Below are positions 39,092 through 43,029 of a stretch of 43,029 bases of DNA, one piece after another. The stretch is taken from positions 1-43,029 of the forward strand of contig CALUKX010000017.1 in assembly GCA_944321335.1 (NCBI GenBank), read 5' to 3'. Under the pieces are notes generated by a model, which was not told where the DNA came from, ran no database searches, and saw only the letters and a list, made by a program, of their open reading frames with translations. Each line of letters opens with the position of its first letter. The stretch's first letter is position 1. This DNA comes from an uncultured Phocaeicola sp. (lineage in GTDB: Bacteria; Bacteroidota; Bacteroidia; Bacteroidales; Bacteroidaceae). A program made the position numbers and the translations under genes.

Positions 39092-40603
39092 ATGATACAG
39101 AAAGTATTGATCGCTAACCGTGGTGAAATTGCTGTGCGTGTAATGCGTTCTTGCCGTGAGATGGGCATCCGCACCGTTGCAGTATTCTCGGAAGCCGACA
39201 GAACGGCCCGCCACGTACTTTATGCGGATGAGGCCTGTTTCATTGGTCCGGCAGCATCGCGTGAAAGTTATTTGAACATTGATAAGATCATTAATGCAGC
39301 GAAGACTCATGGAGCGGATGCGATTCATCCGGGATATGGTTTCTTGTCGGAGAATTCGGAATTTGCACGTCGCTGCCGTGAAGAAGGTATTATTTTTATC
39401 GGTCCGGATCCTGAAACGATGGATGCGATGGGTGATAAGATTTCTGCCCGTAAACACATGATTGCTGCAGGGGTACCGGTTGTTCCTGGTACAGAAAAGC
39501 CTTTGAGCAGTGTTGAAGAGGCAAAGGAAATCTGTAATAAGATCGGCTATCCTGTTATGCTGAAAGCTTCTATGGGTGGTGGCGGTAAAGGTATGCGTCT
39601 GATCCACAACATCGATGAAGTGGAAGAAGCTTACAATACAGCCCGTTCGGAATCTATGTCATCATTCGGCGACGATACCGTTTACCTTGAAAAGTTCGTT
39701 GAAGAACCTCATCACATCGAATTCCAGATTCTTGGAGATAACTTCGGCAATGCTGTTCACTTGTTCGAACGTGAATGTTCAATCCAGCGCCGTAACCAGA
39801 AGATTGTAGAGGAAACTCCTTCGCCTTTCGTTACTCCCGAACTTCGTCAGAAGATGGGAGAGGCTGCCGTTGCTGCAGCGAAGGCTGTAAATTATAAAGG
39901 TGCCGGAACTATCGAGTTCCTTGTCGACAAGCATCGTAATTTCTATTTCCTCGAAATGAATACCCGTCTGCAGGTGGAACATCCGATTACCGAAGAGGTG
40001 GTTGGTGTTGACCTCGTTAAGGAACAGCTCCGCATCGCAAGCGGCGAACCTTTGCATTTCAAGCAGGAAGACTTGAAACAGCGTGGTCACGCTATCGAGT
40101 GTCGTATCTGTGCCGAAGATTCGGAAAACAACTTCATGCCGTCACCGGGTGTCATCCGTCAGCTGATGGAACCGAACGGTATCGGTGTGCGTATCGACAG
40201 CTACGTATACGAAAGCTATGAAATCCCTATCTACTACGACCCGATGATCGGTAAGCTGATTGTATGGGCAACTACCCGTCAGTTCGCTATCGAACGTATG
40301 CGTCGTGTGCTTTACGAATACAAGATTACGGGTCTGAAGACCAACATCGGTTATCTGCGTCACATTATGAATGTACCTGATTTCGTGGAAGGTCATTACA
40401 ATACCTTGTTCATTCCGAAGCATCAGGATATGTTGCGTGAATGGGCCGGAAAGAAGGAAGAGGAAACCGAGAACATCGCCATGATCGCCGCTTACATCGA
40501 TTACCTGATGAACCTCGAAGAAAACAAGTCGGGTTCTACCGATAACCGTCCGATCAGCCGCTGGCGTGAATTCGGATTGAAGAAAGGTGTATTGCGTATC
40601 TAA
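39092..40603 (+). CDS. accC: Biotin carboxylase subunit of an acyl-CoA carboxylase
   Basis: This ATP-grasp enzyme carboxylates biotin on the carrier protein using bicarbonate and ATP. The 503-residue protein shows the N-terminal KVLIANRGEIAVRVMRSC, HPGYGFLSEN, the glycine-rich loop SMGGGGKGMR, HIEFQILGD, ERECSIQRRNQK, EMNTRLQVEHPITE and the C-terminal domain. It lacks a fused biotin domain; that is the next gene (20-base gap). The order carboxylase, carrier, transferase indicates a propionyl-CoA-type complex rather than the fatty-acid acetyl-CoA carboxylase. Confidence 0.95.
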   Translation: MIQKVLIANRGEIAVRVMRSCREMGIRTVAVFSEADRTARHVLYADEACFIGPAASRESYLNIDKIINAAKTHGADAIHPGYGFLSENSEFARRCREEGIIFIGPDPETMDAMGDKISARKHMIAAGVPVVPGTEKPLSSVEEAKEICNKIGYPVMLKASMGGGGKGMRLIHNIDEVEEAYNTARSESMSSFGDDTVYLEKFVEEPHHIEFQILGDNFGNAVHLFERECSIQRRNQKIVEETPSPFVTPELRQKMGEAAVAAAKAVNYKGAGTIEFLVDKHRNFYFLEMNTRLQVEHPITEEVVGVDLVKEQLRIASGEPLHFKQEDLKQRGHAIECRICAEDSENNFMPSPGVIRQLMEPNGIGVRIDSYVYESYEIPIYYDPMIGKLIVWATTRQFAIERMRRVLYEYKITGLKTNIGYLRHIMNVPDFVEGHYNTLFIPKHQDMLREWAGKKEEETENIAMIAAYIDYLMNLEENKSGSTDNRPISRWREFGLKKGVLRI

Positions 40604-40623
40604 TAAATAAGGAAAGGAAAATT

Positions 40624-41145
40624 ATGGAAATACATATTGGAAGCAGAGTTGCCGACGTTACTTTGGTTAGCAAGGAAGGCAACAAGGTACAATTGACAAT
40701 CGACGGTGTTCCTTACGATGTAGATATTGTAATGGCCGAAAACGGTAGCTGCTCGATTCTGCACGACGGAAAGTCGTACAATGCCGAACTGATCCGTAAG
40801 GAAGGTGGCAAGAGCTATACCGTGAATGCACATTACCAGTCGTACAATATCGATATCATCGACTCTCAGGCCAAATACCTGCGCATGCGTAAGTCGAACG
40901 ACGAAAAGCAGTCGGACAAGATCATCTCTCCGATGCCGGGTAAGGTTGTGAAGATTCCTGTGAAGGTAGGCGACAAGCTCGAGGCAGGCGATATCGTAGT
41001 GGTAATCGAAGCCATGAAGATGCAGAGCAACTACAAAGTGAACAGTCCTTGCATGGTGAAGGAAATCATGGTGAACGAAGGCGACTCGGTAAACAGCAAC
41101 CAAGTGATTATGACTTTGGATGTAATTAATGAAGAGGAAAAATAA
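40624..41145 (+). CDS. Biotin carboxyl carrier protein of the acyl-CoA carboxylase
   Basis: The 173-residue protein has an N-terminal domain of about 90 residues and a C-terminal biotinyl domain (ISPMPGKVVKIPVKVGDKLEAGD). The biotin attachment site is Lys132 in EAMKM. The carrier shuttles carboxybiotin between the subunits encoded on either side. The N-terminal part (EIHIGSRVADVTLVSKEGNKVQLTIDG) resembles the docking region seen in propionyl-CoA carboxylase-type carriers. It lies 20 bases after the biotin carboxylase gene and 2 bases before the transferase gene. Confidence 0.95.
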   Translation: MEIHIGSRVADVTLVSKEGNKVQLTIDGVPYDVDIVMAENGSCSILHDGKSYNAELIRKEGGKSYTVNAHYQSYNIDIIDSQAKYLRMRKSNDEKQSDKIISPMPGKVVKIPVKVGDKLEAGDIVVVIEAMKMQSNYKVNSPCMVKEIMVNEGDSVNSNQVIMTLDVINEEEK

Positions 41146-41147
41146 TT

Positions 41148-42680
41148 ATGACAACAGCAGAACAATATAAAAAGTTTGAGGAACTGGATAAGCAGGCTTC
41201 TCAAGGCGGTGGTGTAGAACGCGTGGAAAGACAACACGCCAATGGCCACATGACAGCTCGTGAACGTATCGACATGTTGCTGGATAAAGGTACTTTCAAT
41301 GAAATCGACAAGTTCGTGATTCACAACTGCAGCGATTTCGGTATCGACAAGACTCATATCCCGGGCGACGGTATCGTTTGCGGTTATGGTAAGATAGACG
41401 GCCGTCTGGTCTACGTTTATGCTTACGATTTTACCGTATATGGCGGTACATTGGGTACAACCGGTGCACAGAAGATTGTCAAGGTACAGCAGCTGGCATT
41501 GAAGAACGGTGCTCCGGTCATCGCATTGAACGACTCGGGTGGTGCACGTATCCAGGAAGGTGTAGGCAGTATCTCGGGTTACGCTTCCATCTTCTATCAG
41601 AATACCATCGCTTCGGGGGTTGTTCCGCAGATCTCGGCTATCCTCGGTCCGTGTGCAGGTGGCGCTTGCTACTCTCCGGCATTGACCGACTTCATCTTCA
41701 TGGTGAAGGAAAAGAGCCACATGTTCATTACCGGTCCGGATGTAGTGAAGGCTGTTACTCACGAAGAAGTGGACAAGGAAGAGTTGGGTGGTGCATATAC
41801 CCACAGCAGCAAGAGCGGTGTAACTCACTTCCTTTGCGACACGGAAGAAGAAACTTTGATGAGCATCCGAGAACTCTTGAGCTTCCTGCCGTCGAACAAT
41901 ATGGAAGACGCACCGAGCATTCCTTGCACCGACGATATCCGTCGTGTGGAAGAATCGCTGATGAACGTTATTCCTGACGATCCGAACATGCCGTACGATA
42001 TCAAGAATATCATCGAACCGGTAGTCGATAACCACTACTTCTTCGAAATCATGCCGCACTTCGCTAAGAACATCGTAATCGGTTTCGCACGTTTGGGCGG
42101 TCGCTCGGTAGGTATCGTTGCCAACCAGCCGGCATATCTGGCAGGTGTTCTGGATATCGATGCATCCGACAAAGCATCACGTTTCATCCGTTTCTGCGAC
42201 TGCTTCAATATTCCTATCGTAACGTTCGAAGACGTTCCGGGCTTCTTGCCGGGATGCGACCAGGAACACAACGGAATTATCCGTCACGGTGCGAAGATTG
42301 TTTATGCATACGCCGAAGCTACTGTACCTAAGATTACAGTCATCACCCGTAAGGCTTACGGTGGTGCATACATCGTAATGAACAGCAAACCGATCGGTGC
42401 CGATGTTAACTTCTCTTATCCGACTGCAGAAATCGCCGTGATGGGAGCAGACGGTGCAGTGAACATCCTGTACCGTAAGGCTACTCCGGAAGAGAAAGCG
42501 AAAGCGGTGGAAGAATACAAGGAAAAGTTCTCGAACCCGTATCGTGCAGCCGAACAAGGTTACATCGACGAAATCATTCTTCCGAAAGACACCCGTTACA
42601 AGTTGATCCAGGCATTGGAAATGACCGAAAACAAGAGTGTAAGTAATCCTCCGAAGAAGCACGGCAATATGCCGCTTTAA
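41148..42680 (+). CDS. Carboxyltransferase subunit, PccB-like
   Basis: The 510-residue crotonase-fold protein has both carboxyltransferase halves in one chain. Motifs include HANGHMTARERIDMLLDKGTF, DFTVYGGTLG, the oxyanion loop GGARIQEGVGS, LGPCAGGACYSPALTDF, the second-half VPGFLPGCDQEHNGIIRHGAK and KAYGGAYIVMNSK. It moves CO2 between carboxybiotin and an acyl-CoA, probably propionyl-CoA/methylmalonyl-CoA. In a propionate-making Bacteroidales it may run toward decarboxylation. No sodium-pump membrane subunit adjoins it, so coupling to a membrane gradient is not supported here. A terminator follows. Confidence 0.93.
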   Translation: MTTAEQYKKFEELDKQASQGGGVERVERQHANGHMTARERIDMLLDKGTFNEIDKFVIHNCSDFGIDKTHIPGDGIVCGYGKIDGRLVYVYAYDFTVYGGTLGTTGAQKIVKVQQLALKNGAPVIALNDSGGARIQEGVGSISGYASIFYQNTIASGVVPQISAILGPCAGGACYSPALTDFIFMVKEKSHMFITGPDVVKAVTHEEVDKEELGGAYTHSSKSGVTHFLCDTEEETLMSIRELLSFLPSNNMEDAPSIPCTDDIRRVEESLMNVIPDDPNMPYDIKNIIEPVVDNHYFFEIMPHFAKNIVIGFARLGGRSVGIVANQPAYLAGVLDIDASDKASRFIRFCDCFNIPIVTFEDVPGFLPGCDQEHNGIIRHGAKIVYAYAEATVPKITVITRKAYGGAYIVMNSKPIGADVNFSYPTAEIAVMGADGAVNILYRKATPEEKAKAVEEYKEKFSNPYRAAEQGYIDEIILPKDTRYKLIQALEMTENKSVSNPPKKHGNMPL

Positions 42681-42707
42681 TCGGATTTGTGGAATATAAC
42701 CAGATAG

Positions 42708-42746
42708 AACGTGCAGTCAGCATAATGTTGGCGGCACGTTTTTTTT
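42708..42746 (+). terminator. Terminator of the acyl-CoA carboxylase operon
   Basis: A short stem (AACGTGC with GCACGTT), a 19-base loop and a run of Ts lie 27 bases after the stop. Confidence 0.75.
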
Positions 42747-43029
42747 GTTTGCCGACATTCTGTTTTTATTATGTGTGTTTTTTGTTTCATAATGTCAGTA
42801 TATTATGGGTGCTAAATGTTAAATTCTGTGATGATATATGGCTATATGATACTGATAACTTCGTGCAAGGGTATCATTAATTATAACATTCTTCAATTTT
42901 TAGCCACTTTTTATGCATAAATTATTATTGGGTAGGTGATTTCTTTGTTCTTGTTTAACGTGAGTTCGGTATAATAATCTTATGCAATAAGCCTACTTTT
43001 ATCAATGATGTCAATATTGAGTGACGGTT
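42747..43029. other. Non-coding right edge
   Basis: AT-rich sequence with no recognisable gene or RNA. It probably contains the upstream region of a gene beyond the window. A reading frame at 42689-42880 runs through the terminator and looks random. Confidence 0.5.

Noticed and set aside
41031-42059. 342-codon reading frame opposite the carboxyltransferase gene
   Set aside because: It is antisense to strongly supported carrier and transferase genes and has no family features. Codon bias of the sense strand explains the open frame.
39092-42680. Sodium-pumping decarboxylase complex
   Set aside because: The biotin carboxylase gene and PccB-like transferase indicate a carboxylase layout, and no membrane beta or small gamma subunit lies beside them.

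Overview
The window looks like chromosomal DNA of a Bacteroidales species (Bacteroides, Phocaeicola or a close relative). Evidence: many promoters fit the Bacteroidetes form TTTG-N19-21-TAnnTTTG; starts mostly lack strong Shine-Dalgarno sites; a tandem S46 dipeptidyl-peptidase pair is present; there are Bacteroidetes-style lipoproteins and a TonB-dependent receptor; and a separate MetH-reactivation protein occurs. No rRNA, tRNA, CRISPR array, transposase or integrase gene was seen. The species cannot be named from the sequence alone.

Layout. 1-1.97 kb: corA-nth operon on the minus strand. 2.0-4.1 kb: a small accessory island with a 22-bp tandem repeat, a TGAAGGG-rich repeat, a DinD-like gene and an ORF6N gene. 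Both genes carry perfect palindromes inside their coding sequence. 4.2-6.2 kb: queuosine-precursor operon (YhhQ-type transporter, queC, queF) behind a preQ1-I-like riboswitch that overlaps the ribosome-binding site. 6.3-11.3 kb: dnaX; a DivIC/FtsB-like gene with a small membrane protein; an acyltransferase-3 gene; and a YitT-like/cytidylate-kinase-like fusion. 11.4-15.9 kb: two secreted S46 peptidases, told apart by one specificity residue as DPP11-type (Arg673) and DPP7-type (Gly). 16.0-16.8 kb: a DUF4369-like lipoprotein with a palindrome in its promoter spacer. 16.8-25.3 kb: minus-strand operons for a polyprenol-phosphate-type glycosyltransferase, pyrC, a stand-alone MetH reactivation domain, a membrane metallophosphoesterase and plsC, preceded by a TPR protein translationally coupled to a secreted esterase. 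25.4-38.8 kb: plus-strand genes comprising two paralogous secreted histidine phosphatases, mfd, a degenerate-P-loop pseudo-GTPase, a TonB-dependent receptor, a beta-helix surface lipoprotein and a TRAP-like secreted phosphatase. 39.0-42.7 kb: a three-gene biotin-dependent acyl-CoA carboxylase operon.

The most system-like group is 31.6-38.8 kb. Two secreted phosphatases of unrelated folds flank a receptor/lipoprotein pair that is not SusC/SusD. Upstream of three of these transcription units are 7-bp elements repeated at 11-bp spacing, the geometry of a PhoB box. I infer a phosphate-ester scavenging locus: extracellular dephosphorylation together with outer-membrane capture. Substrate and regulation are unproven.

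Other points that stand out are a perfect 30-bp palindrome inside the DinD-like gene, loss of the tyrosine metal ligand in the TRAP-like phosphatase, and the pseudo-GTPase next to mfd.
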